A stretch of 51,846 nt of DNA from the NCBI GenBank assembly GCA_018303885.1, contig JAGVXG010000006.1, positions 1-51,846 of the forward strand, written 5' to 3'. The stretch's first letter is position 1; every line of letters begins with the position of its first letter. The position numbers and the translations under genes were made by a program. Source of the DNA: Candidatus Pacearchaeota archaeon. GTDB taxonomy: Archaea; Nanobdellota; Nanobdellia; Pacearchaeales; GW2011-AR1. Of the stretch, positions 1 to 8,085 are shown in pieces. The notes under the pieces were generated by a model that ran no database searches, was not told the origin of the DNA, and saw only the letters and a program-made list of their open reading frames with translations.

Positions 1-1190
1 CTGTGTAACTGGCGTTGAAGTTATTACAGGCAAATTATTTACTGGCGGAACAACAACATTCTTTACCGTTAAAACATAGCTTTGTGAAACACTTCCTTTT
101 CCGTCTGAAACAGAAACAACAACATTATACTGTGTATCCGCGTTTACTTGCGGAGCTGTTCCAGTTATCAACCCCGTAGCAGAATTAATAGACAACCAAC
201 TCGGAGCCTGTGTTAACGAATAAACCAACGTATCTCCATCAGCGTCGTTTGCATTAACATCATAAACATAATTTTGTCCTTCATTAACCTGTGTAACTGG
301 TGTTGAAGTTATTACAGGTAAATTGTTTTGTGGTGGCACAACAATATTCTTTACAGTCAAAGTATATGCTTGACTTACACTTCCTTTTCCGTCTGAAACT
401 GAAACCACAACATTATAGTTTGTATCTGATGTCACTTGTGGCGCTGTTCCAGTTATCAATCCTGTTTGAGAATTTATTGAAAGCCAACTAGGCGCTGTTG
501 TCAATGAGTAAGTTAAAGTGTCTCCATCAGCGTCGTTTGCATTAACATCATAAACATAATTCTGTCCCTCATTAACCTGCGTAACTGGTGTTGATGTTAT
601 AACCGGAAGATGATTTACTGGAGGTGTTGGAACATTCTTTACAGTTATAGTGAAGACTTGAGTATCAAAATCTTTTCCATCATAGACTTTAACTGTTGCA
701 ATAAATTCGTAGTCAGCATCTAGCTGAGGAGCCACGCCTGTTATAAGTCCAGTCTGAGAATTAATTGACAACCAGCTTGGTTTCTGTGTTAATGAATAAA
801 CTAAAGTATCACCATCCGCGTCAGTTGCGTCAACATCATACACATAATTTTGTCCTTCATTAATCTGACTTATTGGAGTTGAAGTTATAACTGGTGGATT
901 ATTTACCGGCGGCACAACAACGTTTTTCACAGTTAAAACATAAGATTGTGTAACAGAACCCTTTCCGTCAGAAACACTAACAACAACATTATACTGTGTA
1001 TCTGCGCTTACTTGTGGTGCTGTTCCAGTTATCAATCCTGTTTGAGAATTTATTGAAAGCCACATTGGTGCTGTTGTCAAAGAATAAACTAATGTATCAC
1101 CATCAGCATCTGTAGCCTGAACATCATAAGCATAGTTTGCACCTTCATTAACCTGAGTAACAGGCGTCGATGTTATAACTGGTAATCTAT
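1..1190 (-). repeat. Tandem 288-bp coding repeats
   Basis: Equivalent bases in successive units fall 288 nt apart (for example the CTG of the conserved CTG-rich segment near 1, 289, 577, 865 and 1153). The spacing is exact, with no indels, and the units differ mainly at silent positions and at a few residues such as VTQVNEG versus ISQINEG. This suggests recent unit duplication or gene conversion. Copy number beyond the left edge is unknown. Confidence 0.9.
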
Positions 1191-1587
1191 TTTGTGGCGT
1201 TGGCGCTAAAACTTCAAGGTATAAATAATCAACATCAGTTTTTCCGCTTGGCGAACCAGTTACAGTCGCTTTTATTGAGTATGTTCCTGGATACAGATAT
1301 ACTTCTTGTCCGAAAACCATATGTTTGAAATATGAATCTTGTATTGTGTCAACATCTAAAAGATTTGTTTCAGAAGTGCCAAGAAAATCCACTCTTACAT
1401 TCATGCTATTTTCAAAGATAGAATCAGCACTAACAACTATTCCAACGTCATCGCCATTCATTATTTGAAGGCTGTCTGAAGTTGTCGCATCATAAAATAA
1501 TGAAACAGTTACGCTGTTTCCTGATGCAGAAACAAGCACGGCTAAGAAGATTAATGCCAAGGGCAAAATTAATAGTTTGTTTCTCAT
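1..1587 (-). CDS. Secreted Ig-like (He_PIG/cadherin-like) tandem-repeat surface protein, 3' end outside window
   Basis: The reading frame runs open from the ATG at 1587 to the left edge (529 codons), so the C-terminus is missing. It begins with a signal peptide (MRNKLLILPLALIFLAVLVS) and a unique domain of about 110 residues. Then follow four full copies and the start of a fifth of a 96-residue unit. Each unit carries PVITSTPVTQVNEG, DADGDTLVYSLT, WLSINSQTGLITG and a VSVSDGKGSV-like strand, typical of He_PIG putative Ig domains. The repeat period is exactly 288 nt and the copies are nearly identical. Its start overlaps the stop of the upstream gene by one base (TAATG), so the two are probably translationally coupled. 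The likely role is an extracellular adhesin or stalk; ligand unknown. Confidence in the fold is high, in the function low. Confidence 0.85.
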   Translation of the reverse strand, partial: MRNKLLILPLALIFLAVLVSASGNSVTVSLFYDATTSDSLQIMNGDDVGIVVSADSIFENSMNVRVDFLGTSETNLLDVDTIQDSYFKHMVFGQEVYLYPGTYSIKATVTGSPSGKTDVDYLYLEVLAPTPQNRLPVITSTPVTQVNEGANYAYDVQATDADGDTLVYSLTTAPMWLSINSQTGLITGTAPQVSADTQYNVVVSVSDGKGSVTQSYVLTVKNVVVPPVNNPPVITSTPISQINEGQNYVYDVDATDADGDTLVYSLTQKPSWLSINSQTGLITGVAPQLDADYEFIATVKVYDGKDFDTQVFTITVKNVPTPPVNHLPVITSTPVTQVNEGQNYVYDVNANDADGDTLTYSLTTAPSWLSINSQTGLITGTAPQVTSDTNYNVVVSVSDGKGSVSQAYTLTVKNIVVPPQNNLPVITSTPVTQVNEGQNYVYDVNANDADGDTLVYSLTQAPSWLSINSATGLITGTAPQVNADTQYNVVVSVSDGKGSVSQSYVLTVKNVVVPPVNNLPVITSTPVTQ

Positions 1588-3023
1588 TAGAATGTATACC
1601 TCAAATTTAATCTTCCGCTATTTTTCTCTCCAGTTCTGTTAAAAGAAGTTCCAACAGAGAAATTTTTAGTAAGTTTATAATCTGCACCAAAGCTAAATGA
1701 AAAATTTGTTGAATTGCTTGATTCTCCTTCCATAGGATCTCCTTTTATTGTTTCTCTTTTTCCCAATAATTTCTTGTTTCTTTCATGCCATACATCGCTT
1801 TCTCCTTCAATTGTCTCTTCTCTTCCGGAAAAAACTACTCCAGCTCTTACCGGAAATACCCATTTTTCTGATCTGAACGAAAATTCTGCTCCTAACTCTA
1901 CCTTGGCATCGTCTTCAGTTTTTGTTGTTGTTCTATCTACTCTATGTTTGTAAGTACCAGGACCAATCAATTCAACTCCTCTAAACAAAGTATCTGTTAC
2001 GCTGCCAGAAGAAATAGGATTTCCTCTTAGAACATAAAAATCTCCGTAACCTCCAACACTAATTGTTTTGCTCAAAGGAATATTTACAAAACCACCAACA
2101 ATTCCTTCTAATTCATTTTCTCCAGATAAATTTGTTCCAGCCCCAACTTCAAATCCATATCTTGTCTTTAATTTTTCTTTTCCATGAGATTTTCTTGGCC
2201 CATATGGTTTTGTACCAACAATTACTTTTCCTCTTTCCCTCGCTCTTTCTGCGTCAGCTTCTTTAATACTATCACTTACAAATTTGTCTCTTGCAACTTT
2301 TTCTCTTTCCAAACTATCTCTCACCTGTCTTGATACTCTATCTCTGATAGCCTCTTCCAAACTGTCAACATTAACTTTTGGCTTTGCATAACCATCTGAA
2401 TCAGTTTTAACATCAACTATAAAAGGGATGCTATTTGCTTGGTATACAGTCCGAATTCCTCCGACATTTTCAACAACTTCTGGACTTCTTACGACAAAAA
2501 TATATCTTCCATCTTTAATCCTCTCTTGTCCGCCGCTAAAAAGTGAATCCCCCCTATCAACCTTTCCGTCTCTAAGAGATTTTTCAAGCAAACTTACTGA
2601 TTTTGGATCACTATCTTCAGTACTTTTTGAAAGTCCCCTGAAATAATCTATACACGCTTTGATTCTATCTGTCATAGGTTCGCTTTTCCCTAAATATGAT
2701 AATATATCTGTATATCCTCTTTTTGTGCCTACGGCAGTAAGAGTAACTTGTCCTTTTTTAGACCTAAATGCCTTTTTTATATCGATGTCTGTATCTGGCT
2801 CAAGTTTTAAATTATGAACAAAATCTTTTAATAAAACCCCGTCGCCGCAAGCAGAGTAGTTAAGTTCAGAATCTGTAGAATAAATTAAATTTCTAAAAGT
2901 TTGAGTTTGTGACTGTTTTTTAGTTGAATCTGGAGCTTGCTGCGCATTTGCAGAATTATAACCTAAGCTTCCTAATGCAATCATAGCCGCAGGAATAATT
3001 GAATTATACAATGATTTTCTCAT
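1587..3023 (-). CDS. Secreted protein with beta-barrel-like C-terminal domain
   Basis: The 478-residue product has a clear signal peptide (to about residue 28, ending SANAQ). A globular/charged middle follows, including a TolA-like stretch rich in Arg, Lys, Asp and Glu around residues 230-270. The last 200 residues or so show alternating hydrophobic and polar strands separated by turns, with repeated Gly-aromatic pairs, and end in LNLRYTF. A terminal Phe with alternating residues is the usual ending of bacterial outer-membrane barrels. No specific family was recognised. It is the first gene of an operon with the Ig-repeat protein (TAATG overlap). A TATA box at 3045-3052 lies about 25 nt upstream of the ATG, suggesting a leaderless transcript. 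It could instead be a soluble beta-sandwich protein. Confidence 0.55.
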   Translation of the reverse strand: MRKSLYNSIIPAAMIALGSLGYNSANAQQAPDSTKKQSQTQTFRNLIYSTDSELNYSACGDGVLLKDFVHNLKLEPDTDIDIKKAFRSKKGQVTLTAVGTKRGYTDILSYLGKSEPMTDRIKACIDYFRGLSKSTEDSDPKSVSLLEKSLRDGKVDRGDSLFSGGQERIKDGRYIFVVRSPEVVENVGGIRTVYQANSIPFIVDVKTDSDGYAKPKVNVDSLEEAIRDRVSRQVRDSLEREKVARDKFVSDSIKEADAERARERGKVIVGTKPYGPRKSHGKEKLKTRYGFEVGAGTNLSGENELEGIVGGFVNIPLSKTISVGGYGDFYVLRGNPISSGSVTDTLFRGVELIGPGTYKHRVDRTTTKTEDDAKVELGAEFSFRSEKWVFPVRAGVVFSGREETIEGESDVWHERNKKLLGKRETIKGDPMEGESSNSTNFSFSFGADYKLTKNFSVGTSFNRTGEKNSGRLNLRYTF

Positions 3024-3042
3024 GTATTCTCTGAGAAAGGGG

Positions 3043-3086
3043 CTTTTATAAACTTTGCGGTAATGTAGTCATTATGAAATTACACT
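3043..3086 (-). promoter_or_regulatory. Promoter with 44-bp element shared with the S-layer-like gene
   Basis: On the minus strand, AGTGTAA begins the element and AAAGTTTATAAA ends it. The TTTATAAA box is 25 nt from the ATG at 3023. The same 44 positions upstream of the gene at 31119 match at 35 of 44 bases by my count, with no gaps. The conserved part extends about 30 nt above the TATA box, so it is more than a basal promoter. Confidence 0.75.
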
Positions 3087-3126
3087 TCATCAATAGAAAA
3101 GAGCATTTTCACTCGATAAAATATAT

Positions 3127-3211
3127 GAGGGAGACAGGATTCGAACCTGCGCAGGCACTAAGCCATAGGATCTTAAGTCCTACCCATTTGACCGGACTCT
3201 GGCACTCCCTC
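3127..3211 (-). tRNA. tRNA-Leu (anticodon TAA)
   Basis: The 85-nt minus-strand gene folds into a class II cloverleaf. The acceptor stem is GAGGGAG/CTCCCTC, and the anticodon stem-loop is TAGGA-CTTAAGA-TCCTA with anticodon TAA. The long variable arm is GGC-TTAGT-GCC, and the T arm is CAGG-TTCGAAT-CCTG. No intron. The long variable arm and anticodon fit Leu (UUA codons). Confidence 0.95.
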
Positions 3212-3289
3212 ATTAGAAAATCAAAACCGAACAGCCTTAAAAAACTTCTTGTTTTATAGAAAAATTATAACCTCTTTTATCATTTAATG

Positions 3290-3442
3290 TTACTTAAGAC
3301 TTCTAATTTCTTTAAGAAAATCTTGAGTAGACATTCTTTTGAATTTTCCTTGGTTATATTCCTTCCAAGCTTTTTCTGTTCTTTTTACAAATTTTAAGTC
3401 CTGTTCATCACTAAAAACAGGTCCCGAAACTTTTTTACGCAT
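3290..3442 (-). CDS. Small RelB-like lone antitoxin candidate
   Basis: This 50-codon frame begins at ATG 3442 and ends with TAA at 3290. The product is highly charged. Its C-terminal half (AWKEYNQGKFKRMS, then FLKEIRSLK) resembles the toxin-wrapping tail of small archaeal RelB-type antitoxins. There is no toxin gene next to it: the neighbours are tRNA-Leu and argS. An AT-rich box sits about 22 nt upstream, preceded by CACAATAATG, similar to promoters found near 33-41 kb. It could be an orphan antitoxin or an unrelated small protein. Confidence 0.45.
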   Translation of the reverse strand: MRKKVSGPVFSDEQDLKFVKRTEKAWKEYNQGKFKRMSTQDFLKEIRSLK

Positions 3443-3529
3443 ATCTTAAATAATGAAACGTAATTTATTAACATTATTGTGATAAGCCCATAAGAAAACT
3501 TTTATTAACAATCTTTCTGTTTAACTTAT

Positions 3530-5206
3530 ATGAAAGAAGCCATAGTCCGCATTTTAAAAAAAGCGCTGAAAGAAAAGGGTATTAATTTATCTGAAGCGGA
3601 AATAGAAAAATTCATTGAAATTCCGCCAAGTTCTGAAATGGGGGATTATTCTTTTCCCTGCTTTTTCCTTGCAGAAAAGCTTAAAGACAATCCTTCCCAG
3701 ATTGCAATAGAACTCCGCGAGAAAATAGGAAATGCTTCTGTGGAATTTGAAGACATCCAGACACAAGGCCCGTATATAAATTTCTTCGTAAACAGAAAAG
3801 CCCTCGCAAAGCGGATTGTCTTCCAGATTCTCAGCCAAAAAGATGATTTCGGTAAAGCAAATATTGGAAAAAAAGAGAAAGCCCTTATTGAACACACTTC
3901 AATAAATCCGAATGCCTCTCCACATGTCGGAAGGGCGAGAAACGCAATAATAGGTGACAGCATCGTGAAAATTCTTGATTTCCTCGGATTCAAAACAGAG
4001 ACGCATTACTACGTCAATGATGTTTCAAAACAGATAGCAATGCTTGTCCTTGCCAATGCAGAGAGTCTTAGTTTCGACAAGATGCTTGGCAAATACATTG
4101 AAATCTCAAAGAAAGTTGAGAAATCCAAGAAGCTCGAGCAAAAAGTTTTTTCTTGGCTGAAAAAATTCGAGTCCGGAGACAAAGAAGCCGAGAAAAAATT
4201 CGAAAAAATCACTAGGACATGCGTTAAAGGGCAAAGTGAAATTCTAAAGAAGCTCGGAATTCAATACGAATTTTTTGATTATGAATCAAATTACCTTGAA
4301 AGATCAAAAGAAATTCTCGAAGCCCTGAAGAAAACAGGAAAGCTTCGTAAAGACAAGGACAACAGGCTTTACCTTGACCAGTCCAATACAGAATTAAAGG
4401 GCATGATGAAATCCCCTGTTCTTGTTTTGACGAGGTCGGATTCAACAGGGCTTTATCCTCTAAGGGACATAGCATATACTATGGAAAAAATGCAGATAGC
4501 TGAAAAAAACATGATCGTCCTTGGCGAGGACCAGAAACTTTACTTTCTGCAGCTTAAAGAGGCTTTGAAACTTCTTAGTTCTGGTTCGCCAGAGGTTGTT
4601 CACTACTCTTTCATAAACCTTCTTGACTCAGAGGGCAAATCAAAAAAAATGTCAACACGAAAAGGAGACGTTGTCCTTTTGGAAGATTTTTTCGACGATC
4701 TTGTGGCCAAGGCAAAAAAAGAAATAACAAAAAGAAAAACAAAAGGCAATCCAGAAGTTGTTGCAATAGCTGCCTTAAAATACAAAATTCTGAAAAATTC
4801 TCCAAATAAATTAATCCAGTTTGATCCTGACGAGGCTTTGAACTTCGAAGGCGACACAGGCCCCTACATTCTTTACAGCTATGCCCGTGCTTCTTCAATT
4901 TTGAAAAAGGAGCCAAAATTGGAAAAATTTGAAGTTCATGATTTGGAAGAAAAAGAAATTGAACTCGTAAAAAAACTTTCACAATTTCCAGAAGTTGTCT
5001 TAAGTGCTTATAAAAACCTGAATCCTTCATTAATTGCAAATTATTCTTACCAATTAGCACAAGTTTTTAATGAGTTTTATCACGCTTGCAAGGTTATCGG
5101 CTCAGAAGAACAGGAAGCATTTAGACTTTCTCTTGTACAATCTTTCAGACAGGTTTTAAAAAACGCTTTGTGGTTACTTGGAATAGAAACTGTCGAGAAA
5201 ATGTAG
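3530..5206 (+). CDS. argS: Arginyl-tRNA synthetase
   Basis: A class I aminoacyl-tRNA synthetase of 558 residues, normal for ArgRS, that charges tRNA-Arg. The N-terminal Add1 domain occupies roughly residues 1-110. The HIGH motif appears as HVGR at 132-135 and the KMSKS motif as KMSTR at 373-377. The DALR anticodon-binding domain fills the last 110 residues and ends with WLLGIETVEKM. A TATA-like box (TTTTATTA, 3500-3507) is about 27 nt before the ATG, so the transcript is probably leaderless. Family assignment is secure. Confidence 0.95.
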   Translation: MKEAIVRILKKALKEKGINLSEAEIEKFIEIPPSSEMGDYSFPCFFLAEKLKDNPSQIAIELREKIGNASVEFEDIQTQGPYINFFVNRKALAKRIVFQILSQKDDFGKANIGKKEKALIEHTSINPNASPHVGRARNAIIGDSIVKILDFLGFKTETHYYVNDVSKQIAMLVLANAESLSFDKMLGKYIEISKKVEKSKKLEQKVFSWLKKFESGDKEAEKKFEKITRTCVKGQSEILKKLGIQYEFFDYESNYLERSKEILEALKKTGKLRKDKDNRLYLDQSNTELKGMMKSPVLVLTRSDSTGLYPLRDIAYTMEKMQIAEKNMIVLGEDQKLYFLQLKEALKLLSSGSPEVVHYSFINLLDSEGKSKKMSTRKGDVVLLEDFFDDLVAKAKKEITKRKTKGNPEVVAIAALKYKILKNSPNKLIQFDPDEALNFEGDTGPYILYSYARASSILKKEPKLEKFEVHDLEEKEIELVKKLSQFPEVVLSAYKNLNPSLIANYSYQLAQVFNEFYHACKVIGSEEQEAFRLSLVQSFRQVLKNALWLLGIETVEKM

Positions 5207-5208
5207 CC

Positions 5209-5952
5209 CTAATAATTATACCTAACAAAGGTACTTACCCCTTTATTTCTTGGAATTGCCTTGTTTTTAATGCTTAAATCACCATACAATTCAAAATGTA
5301 ATTTTGGAGATAAAGTATATCTTATGCCGTTTCTCAAATTCAATAAAAAGTCTCCATTTCCCTTAACTAAATCTACTAGGCCTGTTGCAGTTCTTATTCT
5401 GCCCATTTTATAGCCGGCTACAAAACCCATTGAGACCTCATTTGGCGGATTAACCCTGTCACGATTTCTTCCGGTATTATTATATTCAAATGAAGAGGTT
5501 AATTCGGCATTCTTATTGTTGAATAAATAAGTTATTGCTATGCCGGCTTTTTTGTCTATTCTCCCATTTCCTGTGGCAATGTTTTTACTTTCCCCAGTTG
5601 GAAAAGTTAAGGAAAAATATGGAATTAGATTTAAGTTTTTAATGCTGCTTCTTGGGCCAATACCAATAGAAACATCTCCAAATCCTCTTCCAGAACCATT
5701 TGGCGAATCTATAAATTTGTAGGGTATACTAACAAAACCAAATTTTCCAAATTTGCTTCCATCCCAATATTTTAATATCAAAATATTAGTTAGCAAGCCA
5801 ACACCATTCTCATTTTTAGAGAAAGAAAGCCTCTCATCTAACTGCAAATTTGTCGGTCCTCTTAAACCCTGAAAAATAGTCTGCCCACTAACTTTGCTGG
5901 GTAAAAGAGATGCTACTAGTGCTAAAGGCCACATAAACTTTTTTAGGTGCAT
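5209..5952 (-). CDS. Secreted beta-barrel-like protein (MetA-pathway transporter-like)
   Basis: The 247-residue product has an N-terminal signal peptide (to about residue 23, ending KVSGQ). The rest is built of short amphipathic strands with many Gly, Asn and aromatic residues. The segments SIPYKFIDSPNGSGRGFGDV and IPYFSLTFPTGES resemble the Phenol_MetA_deg/transporter group of outer-membrane barrels. It ends in STFVRYNY, an aromatic C-terminus. The stop is only 2 nt from the stop of argS, in convergent orientation. The gene is divergent from the TrmB-type regulator at 6041 and may be under its control. The family match is by pattern only. An archaeon would need a dedicated way to insert such a protein into a membrane. 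Confidence 0.5.
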   Translation of the reverse strand: MHLKKFMWPLALVASLLPSKVSGQTIFQGLRGPTNLQLDERLSFSKNENGVGLLTNILILKYWDGSKFGKFGFVSIPYKFIDSPNGSGRGFGDVSIGIGPRSSIKNLNLIPYFSLTFPTGESKNIATGNGRIDKKAGIAITYLFNNKNAELTSSFEYNNTGRNRDRVNPPNEVSMGFVAGYKMGRIRTATGLVDLVKGNGDFLLNLRNGIRYTLSPKLHFELYGDLSIKNKAIPRNKGVSTFVRYNY

Positions 5953-5988
5953 ATGTTTCCTTGATACGCGATGCTCTTAAATCTTTGT

Positions 5989-6021
5989 GGTATCATAACA
6001 ATACCATTAATTTTATATACC
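5989..6021. promoter_or_regulatory. Candidate operator in the divergent 5952/6041 promoter region
   Basis: A 17-bp inverted repeat, GGTAT-cataaca-ATACC, lies at 5989-6005, and another ATACC half-site at 6017-6021 follows the TTTATATA box (6012-6019) of the regulator gene. The site lies between the beta-barrel-like gene and the TrmB-type gene, so autoregulation and control of the divergent gene are plausible. This is inference from position and symmetry. Confidence 0.45.
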
Positions 6022-6040
6022 AAATAATACTAAAAATACT

Positions 6041-6778
6041 ATGATTGAAATATCTCTTAGGAAAATTGGATTGTCAGAAGGAGAAATTAAAGTGTATATG
6101 GCTTTACTTAATCTAGGGGCTTCCCCTGTAAACAGAATCCATGAAAAAACAGGGATAGAAAGAAGAAATATTTATGATATACTCAACAAATTGGTTGAAA
6201 GAGGTTTAGTCTCTTATATCACCGAAAATAAAAGAAAATCTTATGGTATTAGCCACCCTAATAAGATAGTTGGTTATATTGAAGAGAAAAAACATGATCT
6301 TGAAAAAAGTAAGCAAGAAGTAAGCAAAGACATTCCCTACCTTATTGAAAAATTTAATTCTAAAAAAGTTGAAATAAACGCAGAAGTTTATAGGGGAGAT
6401 GAGGGAATAAAAGCTGTATGGGAAGATATGCTTAACTATAAGGAAATTCATTGGATTGGTTCTGGGCGATATGTTCCTAAGAGATTTCCATACTTTTTTG
6501 ATAATTGGAATAGAAGAAGAATAAAAAAGAAAATTAGATTCATTAATTTAATAAGATATGAATTAAAAAAAGAAGTTAAGCCTCTAGCTCTAGAAAAATT
6601 AAAATTCCTTCCAAAAGAGTTCAGCGGAAACCCCACAGTTATATGTACCTATGGAAATAAGGTCGTTAATTTTCTTTATGGTGAAAATCTTTTTGCTTTT
6701 TTAATCGAAAGCAAAGAACTGGCAGATAATTACCGGAAATATCATAAGTATTTGTGGAATAAGATAGCAAAAACTTAG
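6041..6778 (+). CDS. TrmB-family transcriptional regulator
   Basis: A 245-residue protein. The N-terminal winged helix (about residues 1-75) has the TrmB signature: LGLSEGE-like IGLSEGEIKVYMALL, then RRNIYDILNKLVERGLV for the recognition helix. A short linker coil (KKHDLEKSKQEVSKD) leads to an effector-type domain of about 140 residues. The C-terminal domain is shorter than in sugar-sensing TrmB and shows no clear sugar site. TTTATATA at 6012-6019 is 25 nt upstream of the ATG, so the transcript should be leaderless. The divergent beta-barrel-like gene is the obvious candidate target. Confidence 0.85.
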   Translation: MIEISLRKIGLSEGEIKVYMALLNLGASPVNRIHEKTGIERRNIYDILNKLVERGLVSYITENKRKSYGISHPNKIVGYIEEKKHDLEKSKQEVSKDIPYLIEKFNSKKVEINAEVYRGDEGIKAVWEDMLNYKEIHWIGSGRYVPKRFPYFFDNWNRRRIKKKIRFINLIRYELKKEVKPLALEKLKFLPKEFSGNPTVICTYGNKVVNFLYGENLFAFLIESKELADNYRKYHKYLWNKIAKT

Positions 6779-6804
6779 ATCCCAAATCTCTCAAAATCAA
6801 AACC

Positions 6805-6812
6805 TATTTAAA
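6805..6812 (+). promoter_or_regulatory. TATA box and strong Shine-Dalgarno for the 6866 gene
   Basis: TATTTAAA lies at 6805-6812, and a strong Shine-Dalgarno GGAGGTTGA is placed just ahead of the ATG at 6866. Unlike most genes here, this one therefore has a leader of roughly 30 nt with a near-perfect ribosome binding site, suggesting high expression. Confidence 0.6.
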
Positions 6813-6865
6813 CCATTTTCCCTTAAAGAAATCGTTAGTTAGATATAAAATAAAAGGAGGTTGAG

Positions 6866-7204
6866 ATGGCAAAACAAGGTGGTATGGACGTTCTAGGAAG
6901 ATGGGCTTTTCTTATAGGAGTTATCCTAGCCGTAGTCCTCGGATTTTTAGGCCCGGTTTCAGGAACATGGGCAATGGTTCTGGTTGTTATCGGAATTATT
7001 GTAGGATTACTCAATGTTGCTGATAGAGAAGTAACACCATTCCTAATGTCTGGAGCAGTTTTGATAATTGCAAGCGCTCTTGGTGGCAACTTACTCGGTG
7101 GTTTACCTTACGTAGGAGCTATACTTGATGCATTACTTGCAATATTCGTACCAGCTACAGTTATCGTAGCGGTAAAAAACGTCTTCAGCTTAGCAAGAAG
7201 TTAA
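6866..7204 (+). CDS. Small membrane protein, four predicted helices
   Basis: The 112-residue product is almost entirely hydrophobic: helices near residues 12-30, 34-50, 57-75 and 82-105, with short Gly-rich turns and one charged loop (NVADREV). No enzyme motif is visible and I do not recognise the family. The strong Shine-Dalgarno and a long T-tract after the stop suggest an independent, highly expressed one-gene unit. Possible roles include a structural envelope protein, but nothing proves it. Confidence 0.7.
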   Translation: MAKQGGMDVLGRWAFLIGVILAVVLGFLGPVSGTWAMVLVVIGIIVGLLNVADREVTPFLMSGAVLIIASALGGNLLGGLPYVGAILDALLAIFVPATVIVAVKNVFSLARS

Positions 7205-7210
7205 CTTCCA

Positions 7211-7248
7211 ATTTTTATTTTTTTATTTTTTTAATTTATGTTTTTATG
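7211..7248 (+). terminator. T-rich archaeal terminator
   Basis: A run of T-tracts (ATTTTTATTTTTTTATTTTT and continuing) begins 7 nt after the stop at 7204. T-tracts without a required hairpin are the standard archaeal termination signal. Confidence 0.65.
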
Positions 7249-7273
7249 ATTTGAAAATTTAGTTTAGTGAAAA

Positions 7274-7480
7274 ATGCAAAGGTTAGACATAGAAAAAAGA
7301 GTTAGAGATGTAAGGCAAATTCTAAGTAATCCAAGAGTTCAATCTAAAATTGAGGCGGCTCAGCAAAGATGGGAAGATAAATATAGACCATTAACAGACC
7401 CTATTCAATGTTCAGCAAGATTGGCTACAGAAGATTACGAAGTCACGATAACTTCTCCGCCGGTTAGGTATAGACATTAG
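7274..7480 (+). CDS. Hypothetical 68-residue protein
   Basis: A small, charged protein. The first 45 residues look helical (RVRDVRQILSN, KIEAAQQRWEDKY), and the end is beta-like (YEVTITSPPVRYRH). No family recognised and no signal peptide. It lies between a T-rich terminator and the convergent VapC gene. Codon use resembles its neighbours, so it is probably real. Confidence 0.55.
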   Translation: MQRLDIEKRVRDVRQILSNPRVQSKIEAAQQRWEDKYRPLTDPIQCSARLATEDYEVTITSPPVRYRH

Positions 7481-7488
7481 CCTTCCTT

Positions 7489-7884
7489 TTATTTAACAAA
7501 TTCAACGTTATCTAAGTTCTCAAATTCATTATCTCCAGTGAGAAATTTAACTCCAAGTTGTTTTGCAAAGCAATAGCCTATGCAATCAGTCATTGATACA
7601 TTTCTTTTATTCAGCTGATTTTTTAGTTTGGCAGCTTCTTTAATAACTTTATCGTCAAATTCTTTTACAAATTTATAATAGATATTAAAAAATTTGTCGG
7701 CGTCGGTTTCTCCATATTCTCGAAGCAAAGCCAAATAAATCTCAAAAAGATTTAATTTACTAGTTATAATCTTGCTATCGCCATAAATTTTATAGCTCTC
7801 ACTTCCTTCATATATCTTATAAAAAGCATAGGTATCAAAAAAGAAAGCTTTTTCTTTAATTGTAAAGATCTCTTCTGAGCTCAT
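7489..7884 (-). CDS. vapC: VapC-type PIN-domain toxin
   Basis: The 131-residue PIN-domain protein is expected to be a Mg-dependent ribonuclease. The four acidic positions are visible: D17 (FFDTYAF), E48 (LNLFEIY), D100 (SMTDCIGY) and D118 (LTGDNEF). Its start lies 29 nt inside the end of the AbrB-type antitoxin gene, a standard VapBC overlap. The target RNA cannot be read from sequence. Confidence 0.9.
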   Translation of the reverse strand: MSSEEIFTIKEKAFFFDTYAFYKIYEGSESYKIYGDSKIITSKLNLFEIYLALLREYGETDADKFFNIYYKFVKEFDDKVIKEAAKLKNQLNKRNVSMTDCIGYCFAKQLGVKFLTGDNEFENLDNVEFVK

Positions 7885-8083
7885 CTTTTATTTGTTGCGC
7901 TGATTTTTTTATTTTACCTTTTCCCATACCAAAAGTTTCTTTGAAGGCGTTTTTCGAATCTTTTAAAACAATTAATTTTAAAGAATCGTTTTCTTTAATT
8001 TTTTCTTCCTCGATGATTTCAATAGGTATTACTACGCCAAATGAATTCCCCCAGCGCTTAACCTTTGTTTCTATAACTGTCAT
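7856..8083 (-). CDS. vapB: VapB-type AbrB/SpoVT antitoxin
   Basis: A 75-residue protein with an N-terminal AbrB swapped-hairpin domain (VKRWGNSFGVVIPIEII, then DSLKLIVL). The basic tail (residues 50-75) would wrap the VapC toxin. It is the upstream gene of the pair. TTTAAAT at about 8109-8115 is roughly 27 nt before the ATG, and an inverted repeat lies between them, fitting autoregulation. Confidence 0.9.
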   Translation of the reverse strand: MTVIETKVKRWGNSFGVVIPIEIIEEEKIKENDSLKLIVLKDSKNAFKETFGMGKGKIKKSAQQIKDELRRDLYN

Positions 8084-8085
8084 AA

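Noticed and set aside
300-491. Plus-strand frame across the Ig-repeat region
   Set aside because: It is a shadow of the minus-strand repeat gene, with repetitive, low-plausibility content.
1-1190. Could the regular repeats be a CRISPR array?
   Set aside because: The unit is 288 bp, translates in frame into Ig-like domains and has no spacers.
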